DNA of 20,508 bases from Verrucomicrobiota bacterium. GTDB lineage: Bacteria; Verrucomicrobiota; Verrucomicrobiia; Chthoniobacterales; JAFAMB01. The translations under genes and the position numbers were made by a program. How positions within the stretch are numbered: position 1 is the first letter of the stretch; each line of letters begins with the position of its first letter. The notes under the pieces were generated by a model. The model worked only from the letters and a program-made list of their open reading frames with translations. It ran no database searches and was not told where the DNA came from. Below, in pieces: positions 7,081-14,562 of the stretch. The stretch is taken from NCBI GenBank assembly GCA_019242435.1, contig JAFAVN010000360.1:1-20508 (forward strand). The letters are read 5' to 3'.

Positions 7081-7143
7081 CAGACTGTACAGGAAAAAAA
7101 GACGTGTCCGTTTTCTTATCCGGTAATGTGTCATCTGACCGAG
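7061..7143. terminator. Bidirectional terminator-like inverted repeat between PHP gene and tyrS
   Basis: CTCGGTCAGATGACA (7061-7075) and TGTCATCTGACCGAG (7129-7143) are a perfect 15-bp inverted repeat enclosing 53 bases. The inner part can pair further (GGAAAA against TTTTC). The left arm lies inside the PHP coding sequence and the right arm ends one base before the tyrS stop, so the structure straddles both convergent ends and probably separates the two transcripts. Confidence 0.65.
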
Positions 7144-7144
7144 G

Positions 7145-8311
7145 TCAGACGAGGCGCACGGCGCGGGTCTTATCCAGTTTCAATATATCCCCGGGCTGAA
7201 ATGAAAGGCGAGCTTTGGGATCGGACAATTTTTGGCCCCGCCATTGGACGCTGCCTTGTTCGATGAGCCGCCGGGCATCACCTCTGGATCGGGTCAGATT
7301 AAAGCCGAGAGCATAAGCGGTCACTACAGCTGAGACTAGATCGTTGCCCAAGCTGGACAGTTGAACTTGTGGCAACTCGGCTGAGTCCAGGTCCCGTTTG
7401 CTGAAGCGGGTTTCAAATTCCTCCAGGGCTCTCTTAGCTGCCGGGGCGTCATGGAACCGGGTCACAATCCGGCTCGCCAATAGCTTTTTTGCCTCCATCG
7501 GGTGCCCGGCAGGCGTGCTCTCGTTCAACAACACTTCGTAGTAGCGAGTCATGAGTTGATCCGAGATACTCATGATCTTGCCAAACATGGAGTCAGGCGA
7601 ATCCGTCAGGCCGACGTAGTTGCCGAGGCTCTTGCTCATCTTTTGGACGCCATCCAGGCCTTCCAGAATCGGCAACAGACACGCGATTTGCTGGGCTTGC
7701 CCGTGCTCCTTCTGCAGCGCTCGACCGACCATAATATTAAACAGTTGATCGGTCCCGCCCAATTCGACGTCGGCACGTATCATTACCGAGTCCCAACCTT
7801 GCATCACTGGGTATTGCAACTCGTGCAGGAATACCGGGCTTTCTTCGTCGATCCGGCGGCGAAAATCATCTCGCTGCAGCATCTGTTGGAGGGTGACTCG
7901 GCTATTGAGGCGGATGACCTCCATGAAAGTCATTTTTCCGAACCAATCGCCATTCCACACCATTTCAGTGCGCTCGGGATCCAGGATCTTAAAAGCCTGG
8001 ATTCGGTAGGTCTCGGCATTGGCTAATACTTCCTCGTGTGTGAGAACTGGCCTCGTGCTTGAGCGCCCACTCGGATCGCCGACCATGGTGGTGAAGTCGC
8101 CGATTACCAGAACCGCCTGGTGTCCCAGGTCTTGAAACTGGCGAAGCTTGGAAAGACCGACTGAATGCCCCAGATGCAAGTCGGGCGCAGTAGGATCAAC
8201 GCCAAGTTTCACTCTCAGAGGACGGTTTTCAGTCAACTTCTGTTGTAGCTCCTGCTCGCTGATCAGCTGAGTGTAGCCCTGCTTGATCTGTTGAATAACT
8301 TCGCTCGCCAT
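7145..8311 (-). CDS. tyrS: Tyrosyl-tRNA synthetase
   Basis: Cytosolic class I aminoacyl-tRNA synthetase that charges tRNA-Tyr with tyrosine. From ATG 8311 the protein has 388 aa. The Rossmann-fold signatures are HLGH at 46-49 and KMSKS at 224-228; the tyrosine-site segments GGTDQLFN (185-192) and QYPVMQGWD (166-174) are present. Residues about 325-388 form a C-terminal S4-like RNA-binding domain (GDARRLIEQGSVQWRGQ). A TTG four codons earlier (8323) would add MNLL; ATG is preferred because neither start has a ribosome-binding site and ATG is the stronger codon. It is divergent from the rpmH operon and convergent with the PHP gene. Confidence 0.96.
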   Translation of the reverse strand: MASEVIQQIKQGYTQLISEQELQQKLTENRPLRVKLGVDPTAPDLHLGHSVGLSKLRQFQDLGHQAVLVIGDFTTMVGDPSGRSSTRPVLTHEEVLANAETYRIQAFKILDPERTEMVWNGDWFGKMTFMEVIRLNSRVTLQQMLQRDDFRRRIDEESPVFLHELQYPVMQGWDSVMIRADVELGGTDQLFNIMVGRALQKEHGQAQQIACLLPILEGLDGVQKMSKSLGNYVGLTDSPDSMFGKIMSISDQLMTRYYEVLLNESTPAGHPMEAKKLLASRIVTRFHDAPAAKRALEEFETRFSKRDLDSAELPQVQLSSLGNDLVSAVVTAYALGFNLTRSRGDARRLIEQGSVQWRGQKLSDPKARLSFQPGDILKLDKTRAVRLV

Positions 8312-8430
8312 TAAAAGGTTCAAGGTGTTGAGTTCGGAGTTTCGAGTTCCAGGAACCGCCCGGCTCGCCGGCTCTAACTAAATACCCAAAATGTTTTCGA
8401 ATGCGAACGCAGAACCCGGAACTGCTCGAG

Positions 8431-8458
8431 TTGACATCGGCTTCGCTCCGACTATTCT
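8431..8458 (+). promoter_or_regulatory. Promoter of the rpmH-rnpA operon
   Basis: TTGACA (8431-8436), a perfect -35 consensus, and TATTCT (8453-8458) are 16 bases apart. The predicted start point near 8465 leaves a leader of about 25 bases before rpmH. AGGA at 8478-8481, nine bases before the ATG, can serve as the ribosome-binding site. Confidence 0.65.
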
Positions 8459-8490
8459 TCCCGACTCTCGACGATCCAGGATCCGGTTAT

Positions 8491-8664
8491 ATGAAACGAA
8501 CTTATCAACCTTCAAAGCGCACTCGGAGGCGCCAGCACGGTTTTCGGGCTCGGATGAAAACGAAGGGCGGCCGCGCTACGCTGGCCCGGCGCCGTCAACA
8601 AGGCCGGAAGCGGCTGTTGCCGGCTGGCGCCGAAATCCAGTACGCTAGACATACCCAAGCCTGA
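8491..8664 (+). CDS. rpmH: 50S ribosomal protein L34
   Basis: 57-aa, highly basic large-subunit ribosomal protein. The L34 signature is unmistakable: MKRTYQPSKRTRRRQHGFRA followed by RMKTKGGRATLARRRQQGRKRL. Most bacterial L34 proteins stop soon after the GRKRL motif at about 44-46 residues; here a further tail of roughly 13 residues (PAGAEIQYARHTQA) follows. It is the first gene of the conserved rpmH-rnpA-yidD-yidC-khpB order. Its TGA overlaps the GAGG ribosome-binding site of rnpA, suggesting coupled translation. Confidence 0.95.
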   Translation: MKRTYQPSKRTRRRQHGFRARMKTKGGRATLARRRQQGRKRLLPAGAEIQYARHTQA

Positions 8665-8671
8665 GGTAATT

Positions 8672-9046
8672 ATGCCCGCCGAGGAGCGGGAACGATATCG
8701 GTTTCCTAAAGCTTGTCGGCTCTCCCGGTCTATCGAGTTCCAGCTGGTCCGGCAGGCAGGCAAAGCCTGGACCGGCCGTCATTTAGTATTGGCTGTTCTG
8801 GTGCGGGCGGATACGGACCGTCCCCATCTGGGAATTGTGACAACGCGGAAGGTAGGTACGGCGGTGATTCGCAACCGAATCAGAAGACGGATCAAAGAGA
8901 TTTTTAGATTGCACCAATTTGAGCTAATATCTGGTATTTGGCTGGTGACGATCGCTCGCATGTCGGCTGCAACCGCGAGGTTCAAAGACTTGGAGCGAGA
9001 TTGGTTGCGGCTGGCGGAGCGCGCCTCTATTTTAGCCCGGTCTTAG
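8672..9046 (+). CDS. rnpA: Ribonuclease P protein component
   Basis: 124-aa basic protein that binds the RNase P RNA and helps it remove 5' leaders from pre-tRNAs. The N-terminal FPKACRLSRSIEF block (11-23) and the central RNR motif RNRIRRRIKE (67-76) are the family signatures, followed by a typical helical end. The start at ATG 8672 has a good GAGG Shine-Dalgarno sequence five bases upstream (8663-8666), embedded in the rpmH stop codon. The gap to yidD is 38 bases. Identification is secure from motif and position. Confidence 0.94.
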   Translation: MPAEERERYRFPKACRLSRSIEFQLVRQAGKAWTGRHLVLAVLVRADTDRPHLGIVTTRKVGTAVIRNRIRRRIKEIFRLHQFELISGIWLVTIARMSAATARFKDLERDWLRLAERASILARS

Positions 9047-9084
9047 CTCGATCGCCCGGTCGCGGGACCTGCGGGAGTTTGCTC

Positions 9085-9339
9085 ATGGTGTGGATATTGA
9101 AGTTTTTGCTTAGAGTTTACAAGTTGACGCTTTCTCCATTTCTGGCGGCGTTAACCGGCGGCCCTGGTAGCGGCTGCCGGTTTGTGCCGACTTGCTCCGA
9201 ATATCTTGTTGAGGCGGTGGAGGAACATGGGCTGATGGCCGGAAGTTGGCTCGCCCTTAAGCGGCTTCTTCGATGCCATCCATGGGGCGGATCAGGGTAT
9301 GACCCTGTACCTGCCCGACAACCGAAATCCTCCATTTAA
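9085..9339 (+). CDS. yidD: Membrane protein insertion efficiency factor YidD
   Basis: 84 aa, small and probably membrane-associated through an amphipathic N-terminus (MVWILKFLLRVYKLTLSPFL). The family signature is present: a cysteine-containing CRFVPTCSEYLVEAVEEHG block at about 31-49, then RLLRCHPWGGSGYDPVP at 60-76. YidD assists insertion of membrane proteins with YidC. The ATG 9085 begins exactly at the conserved N-terminus; the frame is open further upstream but that part overlaps rnpA and shows no family resemblance. The stop is four bases before the preferred yidC start. Confidence 0.93.
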   Translation: MVWILKFLLRVYKLTLSPFLAALTGGPGSGCRFVPTCSEYLVEAVEEHGLMAGSWLALKRLLRCHPWGGSGYDPVPARQPKSSI

Positions 9340-9343
9340 TAGC

Positions 9344-11083
9344 ATGCCTCGCGATCGTCTTACCTGGATCATCATCCCTCTAGCCGTCTTAGGCTTGGTT
9401 TTATCCATTTTTTGGCAACAACAGGAAGCAGAAAAAGCACGGGCTCTAGCTCAGCTGAATCACATTGCCACTCCTGCGCAGGTCTCTCCATCGCCAACCG
9501 CCACCCCTTTACCGCAGACCGAAGCGCCTGCGACTTCCCCTGCGGCTCCGGCAGTACCCGAACAGAAAGCCAGCCTCAAAAGCGAGGTAGCAAACCTGCA
9601 TTTCTCCAATAACCGGGGCGGCGTAAACGTGGTAGAACTGCTGCAACACCGGGCGGAAGACGATAATCCGGTCGTCCTCAATAGCCCTCAGGCGCCGGGC
9701 ATCGGTGCGATTGCGCGTAACCCGAACGATTGGCGTGATACCGGGTACACGTTGGCCGAAGACCCGGTGACCCATGCAGTCACCCTGACGAAGGACGCGG
9801 GCAATAACATTCAAATCGCCAAGACCTTTAGTGTCGGGCAAACAGCCGGGTTGCAGGACCCGTATCAGTTTAAGTTAGCTATCAAATTCCAGAATACCGG
9901 CAGCACCGCCCAAGAGGTACCGGGTTTCTTTGTCAGCACGGGCTCGGCCCAACCGATGCACGCGACTGATCGTTCAACCTACACGACTTTCAATTGGTAT
10001 CGGGACGGCCGTTTTCAGTCCGTGCCGGTCACCTGGTTCGACGCCGGACATCTTTTAGGATTCCTGCCGATCCAGACGTCGCCGCCTCATGAAATTTATT
10101 CTGAGACCGGTGACCACATCATGTGGGCGGCCGTAGCCGATCAATATTTTGTCACCATTTTGCAGTCTCTTGATAAGAGCGGCACGCAAGTCTGGGCACG
10201 GCGGGATCCGGTATCAGCGGAAATTAATCCCAGGGCCTGGAGTATCCAGGGAGCGCTCGGGTTCTCAGGTTTTACCCTTCAACCGGGCGAGACGAATACG
10301 AAAGAATTTGCGATTTATGCCGGACCAAAAGAGTACGGCCGGTTATCGCGTTTGGGCGGCGATCTGAATGCGGTCGTGAACTTTGGTCCGCCGTTCGGCT
10401 TCATTAGCCAGATCTTGCTGACCTCGATGAATACTCTTCATGCATTTGTGGGGAGTTACGGTGTCGCGATCATCATCATGACACTGATCATCCGGCTCCT
10501 TCTTTGGCCGGTCCAAAACTACTCGATGAAGAGTATGCGGCGGATGGCCAAGCTATCGCCAATCGTCAATGAGTTGAAGGTCAAATATAAGGACGACCCA
10601 CAGCGGATGAACCAGGAGATGATGAAGCTGTACAAGGAGTACGGTATCAATCCGTTGACCGGCTGCCTTCCGATGCTGATTCAGATTCCGATTTTCTTTG
10701 GTTTCTATGCGATGTTGGGTTCAGCGGTGGAGCTCCGGAACAGCTCGTTCCTGTGGGTGAGAGACCTTTCTCAGCCCGATACGATTGGCCATGTGTTGGG
10801 CTTCCCGATCAACATTATTCCGCTGATCATGGCGGCTACTCAGTTGTGGCAGCTCCGGATCACGCCGAAGACCGGAGACCCGTCTCAACAGCGGGTTTTG
10901 CTGGTCATGCCGATTGTCTTTCTATTCATCTGTTACAACTTTGCGTCAGCATTGGCGCTCTATTACACAGTCCAGAACCTATTCCTGATCGGGCAGACCT
11001 ACTTGACCCGAAACCAAGCCGAGCCTCAGCTGACCAAGCCGGTCAAGGCCCAGGCAGTTGCGAAAAAGAAGAGTTACCGTTAA
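9344..11083 (+). CDS. yidC: Membrane protein insertase YidC (Oxa1 family)
   Basis: 579 aa from ATG 9344; an in-frame ATG at 9299 would add 15 residues and overlap yidD, and is less likely because MPRDRLTWII directly precedes the first membrane helix. Order: TM1 (about 7-25), a Pro/Ala/Thr-rich linker, a large periplasmic beta-sandwich domain (about 70-350), then the conserved Oxa1 core with several helices. The groove arginine lies at R384 in LIIRLLLWP, and GCLPMLIQIPIFFGFY begins at about 440; the last core helix contains ALALYYTVQNLF. A basic tail (VAKKKSYR) suits ribosome contact. It inserts proteins into the inner membrane, alone or with SecYEG. The two-domain form is that of Gram-negative bacteria. 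Confidence 0.95.
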   Translation: MPRDRLTWIIIPLAVLGLVLSIFWQQQEAEKARALAQLNHIATPAQVSPSPTATPLPQTEAPATSPAAPAVPEQKASLKSEVANLHFSNNRGGVNVVELLQHRAEDDNPVVLNSPQAPGIGAIARNPNDWRDTGYTLAEDPVTHAVTLTKDAGNNIQIAKTFSVGQTAGLQDPYQFKLAIKFQNTGSTAQEVPGFFVSTGSAQPMHATDRSTYTTFNWYRDGRFQSVPVTWFDAGHLLGFLPIQTSPPHEIYSETGDHIMWAAVADQYFVTILQSLDKSGTQVWARRDPVSAEINPRAWSIQGALGFSGFTLQPGETNTKEFAIYAGPKEYGRLSRLGGDLNAVVNFGPPFGFISQILLTSMNTLHAFVGSYGVAIIIMTLIIRLLLWPVQNYSMKSMRRMAKLSPIVNELKVKYKDDPQRMNQEMMKLYKEYGINPLTGCLPMLIQIPIFFGFYAMLGSAVELRNSSFLWVRDLSQPDTIGHVLGFPINIIPLIMAATQLWQLRITPKTGDPSQQRVLLVMPIVFLFICYNFASALALYYTVQNLFLIGQTYLTRNQAEPQLTKPVKAQAVAKKKSYR

Positions 11084-11108
11084 TTGAATCGTTGCCGGCA
11101 TCCCGTTT

Positions 11109-11582
11109 ATGGACGCGAAAGAGATCCTGGACACCATGTTAGGCTATCTCGGTTTCGTGGCTGAGATTCAGGAGATCGAGACGGAGAACGGTGTTCAGCT
11201 GCAAGTGTTTACTGCCGAGGGGGATGCACTTATCGGACATAATGGTGAAACCCTGGAGGACCTGCAGTTTTTGTTGAATCGTATCCTGCAGTGCCAGGAT
11301 CGAAGCGCGCCACGTGTGCAGGTAGATGTTTGCCACTGGCGAGCGATGCGCGATGACAAACTTCGCCAACGGGTACGCCAGGTGGCCCAGACCGTCCGGC
11401 TGACCGGCCGGCCGGTTAAGCTGGAGCCAATGAACTCGTACGATCGTCGGATTGTTCATAACACCTTGAAGGACGATCCGGAGTTAATGAGCTTCAGCCC
11501 GAGCGACGATGCCCGAGTCAAGCGGATTACGATTCAGCGACGAACTGCCGCCAGTCATTCGGAAGGCGGATCGAGGGGGTAG
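11109..11582 (+). CDS. khpB: KH/R3H RNA-binding protein KhpB (Jag)
   Basis: 157-aa cytosolic single-stranded nucleic acid-binding protein. A KH domain (about 20-85) has the GxxG-type loop as GHNGETLEDLQFLLNRI at 43-59, and an R3H domain (about 91-147) carries YDRRIVHNTLKDDPELMSFS at 111-130. The Jag N-terminal domain found in Firmicutes proteins is absent, as in many Gram-negative relatives. Position directly after yidC, 25 bases downstream, is the conserved one; in many genomes mnmE follows, but here the operon ends and an inverted repeat begins. Family members bind RNA and affect cell division or envelope processes; the precise role here is unknown. Confidence 0.9.
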   Translation: MDAKEILDTMLGYLGFVAEIQEIETENGVQLQVFTAEGDALIGHNGETLEDLQFLLNRILQCQDRSAPRVQVDVCHWRAMRDDKLRQRVRQVAQTVRLTGRPVKLEPMNSYDRRIVHNTLKDDPELMSFSPSDDARVKRITIQRRTAASHSEGGSRG

Positions 11583-11587
11583 GCCAA

Positions 11588-11873
11588 GATTGGCAGGGCG
11601 AGGCTTCCGTAAGGTCTAGGATCTTTCGGGAAGCGTTTGGTTTCCTTGTTCGCTGATGATGCTATACCGATAGGCCGCCGAGCCGTTGATGCAGGGTGGC
11701 CAATTCCCTGGGTAGCAGCTGATTGTTTTCACCCCGGCGGAAAGAACACCTGGCAGGACAGGGCGACTCGTTGGAGGAGGCTTGGCGGCGTTTCGATGTA
11801 GGACGCGAAGGATGGAAGGCGCCTCCGTTACTGTGAAAAGCATTTGATTGAGCGGAGCCTCGCCCTGCCAATC
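11588..11873. repeat. Inverted repeat framing the khpB-plsC convergent gap
   Basis: Arms at 11588-11609 (GGCAGGGCGAGGCTTCCG inside) and 11853-11873 (CGGAGCCTCGCCCTGCC inside) are reverse complements over about 21 bases with one extra A. The left arm begins 6 bases after the khpB stop and the right arm ends immediately before the plsC stop. The arms belong to the same family as at 3952, 4069 and 5631. The roughly 240 bases between hold no gene I can support. The structure could be a bidirectional terminator, a small mobile element or both. Confidence 0.65.
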
Positions 11874-12530
11874 CTAGGCCGCCTTTTGCTGCTTACCTGA
11901 CGGCGCTGAGCCTCTGGCTGAGGGGACCTGCAACTCTGCAATGGCCGCCATTACCCGATCGCTAAGGGCTTGGTAAGCGTCACGCTCATCACTGGCAACA
12001 TCTTCTTTTCTAAAATACAAGGGCTTACCGATGACGACTTTAATTCGCGTAAACCGAAGACCACCCGAACGCGGAAGAGCATCGAAAGATCCAAAGATTC
12101 GCACCGGTACGACGGGCACGAGTGATTTTGCGATGATCAACCCAATACCGGCTCGGCCAGGCTGCAACTTGCCATCGGAGCTTCGAGTTCCTTCTGGAAA
12201 CATAATTACCTGTTTTCCGGCCTTTAGAATCCGTAAGACTGCTTTTACTGCACCGAGGTCGCCTCTCTCTCGATCGATCGGGATCGTGTTCAGCTGCTTG
12301 ATCAGCCAGCCTAGAATTGGCCAGTCCATTAGGCTTTTCCTCGCCAGGTAATAAATATCATTCGGGCAACTCACCCCGACTAAAGGGGGATCTAGATAGC
12401 TGGCGTGATTGGAGGCGAGGATCGCAGGTCCATCTTGGATGAGGTTTTCCTGTCCAAAGACCTTTAATCCAAACCCGAACTTTGCGATCAGGGCGCAAAG
12501 GGTGTGGCCGGCTCGGTAAATCGGCGTCAT
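11874..12530 (-). CDS. plsC: 1-acyl-sn-glycerol-3-phosphate acyltransferase
   Basis: 218 aa, inner-membrane-associated enzyme that adds the second fatty acid to lysophosphatidic acid, giving phosphatidic acid for phospholipid synthesis. It has the PlsC-family signature HX4D as NHASYLDP at 41-48 and the glycerol-phosphate motif FPEGTRS at 111-117, with the PIDRERGD segment (84-91) between. The ATG overlaps the cmk stop (ATGA at 12527-12530), so translation is probably coupled. The hydrophobic N-terminus has no clear cleavable signal. It is last in the tyrA-aroA-cmk-plsC run. PlsC-type domains also occur in other acyltransferases, so the exact acceptor is inferred. Confidence 0.88.
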   Translation of the reverse strand: MTPIYRAGHTLCALIAKFGFGLKVFGQENLIQDGPAILASNHASYLDPPLVGVSCPNDIYYLARKSLMDWPILGWLIKQLNTIPIDRERGDLGAVKAVLRILKAGKQVIMFPEGTRSSDGKLQPGRAGIGLIIAKSLVPVVPVRIFGSFDALPRSGGLRFTRIKVVIGKPLYFRKEDVASDERDAYQALSDRVMAAIAELQVPSARGSAPSGKQQKAA

Positions 12531-13201
12531 TGTTCCTGAACGACGATCGCCGGCAAGCCCTTTAGCCGCAATCTGCGTACTACTTCTTCAACGACGCCCG
12601 ATATCGAAAGACTGGAGCTGTCCACAATGTCCGCGTCATCGGCAATGATCAGCGGCGAAGATCGCCGGGATGAATCCGCTCGATCCCGAGAAGCCAGGTT
12701 ATCTTTGAACCCTTGAGCGGCTCTTCGGCGCGCCCTAATCTCAGGCGCCGCATCAATATAGAATTTAAAAGGCGTTTCCGGGAAAACCGTGGAACCAATG
12801 TCCCGTCCTTCCATTACGATATCGTCGGATCGTGCGAAACTCCTCAGGTGCTGCAAAAGGAAAGACCGGACCTCCGGGATCGCGGAGATCGCGGAAACCG
12901 TGCGGTTCACCACTTCTTCCTTCAGGTGCTTTTCCGGATTTTCTTCCTCGACCAGAATGAACGATTCCTTATTCGCCAGACCGGTCTTGAATGGAACGCT
13001 GGTTAACAGCCGGACGACGGCTGCATTATCGTTTGGATTTACCTTGTGCTTATGAATGAGCCAAGCGACGGCTCGGTACAAGGACCCGCTATTCACGAAA
13101 GAAAAGCCGAGTTTCCGGGCTAATTCCTTGGCCACAGTGCTCTTACCGGAGGCAGCCGGTCCATCGATGGCGATAATTGAGGATCCGGATTTCCCGTTCA
13201 A
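12527..13201 (-). CDS. cmk: (d)CMP kinase
   Basis: 224-aa cytosolic kinase that phosphorylates CMP and dCMP with ATP, feeding CTP and lipid precursor pools. The P-loop GPAASGKST is at 14-22, with the NSGSLYR substrate segment at 37-43, MEGRDIGSTVFP in the middle, and the RDRADSSRRSSPL and ADDADIVDSSS stretches near the C-terminus. The start is TTG at 13201: it lies in the TTGA overlap with the aroA stop, and no ATG or GTG fits between there and the P-loop. Overlaps at both ends (aroA-cmk and cmk-plsC) point to a translationally coupled operon. The order aroA-cmk is common in bacteria. Confidence 0.93.
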   Translation of the reverse strand: MNGKSGSSIIAIDGPAASGKSTVAKELARKLGFSFVNSGSLYRAVAWLIHKHKVNPNDNAAVVRLLTSVPFKTGLANKESFILVEEENPEKHLKEEVVNRTVSAISAIPEVRSFLLQHLRSFARSDDIVMEGRDIGSTVFPETPFKFYIDAAPEIRARRRAAQGFKDNLASRDRADSSRRSSPLIIADDADIVDSSSLSISGVVEEVVRRLRLKGLPAIVVQEQ

Positions 13202-14553
13202 TGTCGTTCCAAGGCTCCAGCCGGGTTGATCACGGGAGTTGTTCGATTTTCGTTGGGAAAAAGGAAGTCATTTAAGTGATTCTCGAAGCCCGGATAGGAG
13301 GTGTGAATGCATTCGGCGTCTTCAATGACCGTCTCTCCGTCTGCAAAAAGCCCGGCAACAGCAAAGGCCATCGCAATTCGGTGGTCTCCATAGCTCTTCA
13401 AACGGCCGCTCATTAACGGTGCACCGCCGTTGATTTCCATTCCGTCCTGAAACTCCACAACGTCCACACCCATCGCCGTTAAATTCGCGGCAATGGCTGC
13501 TAACCGGTCAGTTTCTTTTACCCGTAGCTCATGCGCATCGCGGATCAGCGTTTTCCCCTGGGCCAGCGCAGCGGCAACGGCTAAAATCGGGATTTCATCG
13601 ATCACATTGGGAATTTCTGCGCCAGCGATCACGGTGCCATGCAACCGAGTTCCATCTATACGAACCTCCCCGCGCGGTTCTCCATTTTCACAATCTTGCA
13701 CAACCTCACGTACGTGAGCACCCATCCGCAGCAAAACGGACAAAATGCCTGTGCGTGTCTCGTTTAGCCCGACATCTCTGATCAACAGATTTGAGCCTTC
13801 TTGAGCGGCCGCGGCTACCAGCCAGAACGCGGCACTGGAGATATCTCCCGGAACGGTAAAATCGCGGGACTCCGGAACCTGATCTCCATAGATCGAAATG
13901 GCGCAGCCGGAGCCGACCGCTGTCCGAATGGTCTTGACGAGAAAATAGTCGAGCATTCGCTCTGTATGGTCCCGAGCTGGAATTGGTTCGATAACGGTAG
14001 TTCTTCCACTGGTCTGGAGCCCGGCGAGTAAAATCGCGCTTTTTACCTGGGCGCTCGCTACCGGAAGTTCATAGCTGATGGATTGCAGTTTGCCGCCTCG
14101 TATTTTTAACGGCGCTGTGCCCTTGGGACCGGATCCCTCGATTACGGCACCCATCTTGCCAAGAGGTTCAATTACTCGGTTCATCGGCCGAGAGGAGAGG
14201 GAACTGTCGCCGATGAGCTGGCATTCGAAAGGATGCGCTGCTAACAGTCCGCACAGCAGGCGTGTCAGCGTGCCGGAGTTGCCACAATCGATCGGGCCGC
14301 TCGGCTGCCGAAAATGGCCTCGCTGTCCGTGAATGATTAAAGTGGTTTCGTTAGGTTGCTCGATCGAAATCCCCAGGGCCCGCATGGCCTCGACCGTGCA
14401 TTGGCAATCCTGGCTCGGCAAAAAGCCTCGAATCGTGCAGGTGCCATTTGATAGTGCCGCTAATATGACCGCTCGATGAGAAATGCTTTTGTCGCCCGGA
14501 ACGACGATTTCCCCGTCGATATGTGGTGCCCGCGCGACGTTTAATTCGGCCAT
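13198..14553 (-). CDS. aroA: 3-phosphoshikimate 1-carboxyvinyltransferase (EPSP synthase)
   Basis: 451 aa; sixth step of the shikimate pathway, joining shikimate-3-phosphate and phosphoenolpyruvate to EPSP. Visible motifs: PGDKSISHR at 19-27, GNSGTLTRLL at 91-100, SSRPMNRVIEPL at 120-131, QVKSAILLAG at 169-178, the catalytic acidic pair in NVIDEIP (316-322), RVKETDRLA at 344-352 and YGDHRIAMA at 388-396. The protein ends with a tail of about 18 residues after FLFP (NENRTTPVINPAGALERH) that looks outside the usual fold; its DNA contains GGCTCCAGCC, which partly resembles the REP-like family. It starts nine bases after the tyrA stop; no Shine-Dalgarno is seen. Identification is secure. Confidence 0.95.
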   Translation of the reverse strand: MAELNVARAPHIDGEIVVPGDKSISHRAVILAALSNGTCTIRGFLPSQDCQCTVEAMRALGISIEQPNETTLIIHGQRGHFRQPSGPIDCGNSGTLTRLLCGLLAAHPFECQLIGDSSLSSRPMNRVIEPLGKMGAVIEGSGPKGTAPLKIRGGKLQSISYELPVASAQVKSAILLAGLQTSGRTTVIEPIPARDHTERMLDYFLVKTIRTAVGSGCAISIYGDQVPESRDFTVPGDISSAAFWLVAAAAQEGSNLLIRDVGLNETRTGILSVLLRMGAHVREVVQDCENGEPRGEVRIDGTRLHGTVIAGAEIPNVIDEIPILAVAAALAQGKTLIRDAHELRVKETDRLAAIAANLTAMGVDVVEFQDGMEINGGAPLMSGRLKSYGDHRIAMAFAVAGLFADGETVIEDAECIHTSYPGFENHLNDFLFPNENRTTPVINPAGALERH

Positions 14554-14562
14554 AGAAGATCT

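Noticed and set aside
8312..8490. Replication origin near rpmH-rnpA
   Set aside because: Many bacteria have dnaA and oriC beside rpmH, but this gap shows no cluster of TTATCCACA-like boxes or AT-rich unwinding region, and no dnaA or dnaN is adjacent.
8938..9084. Upstream extension of the yidD frame
   Set aside because: It lies in another frame over rnpA and has no YidD resemblance; the family N-terminus starts at 9085.
9299..9343. Earlier ATG for yidC
   Set aside because: It would add MTLYLPDNRNPPFNS before the first membrane helix and overlap yidD; ATG 9344 gives the usual short charged start.
11616..11871. Minus-strand reading frames of 69-75 codons between khpB and plsC
   Set aside because: They lie entirely inside the inverted-repeat-framed block, have no ribosome-binding site, overlap each other in different frames and resemble no family.
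13206..13220. Another REP-like unit (GGCTCCAGCC) at the end of aroA
   Set aside because: Only about ten bases match, there is no partner arm, and it lies in coding sequence; chance similarity is likely, though it falls in the unusual C-terminal tail.
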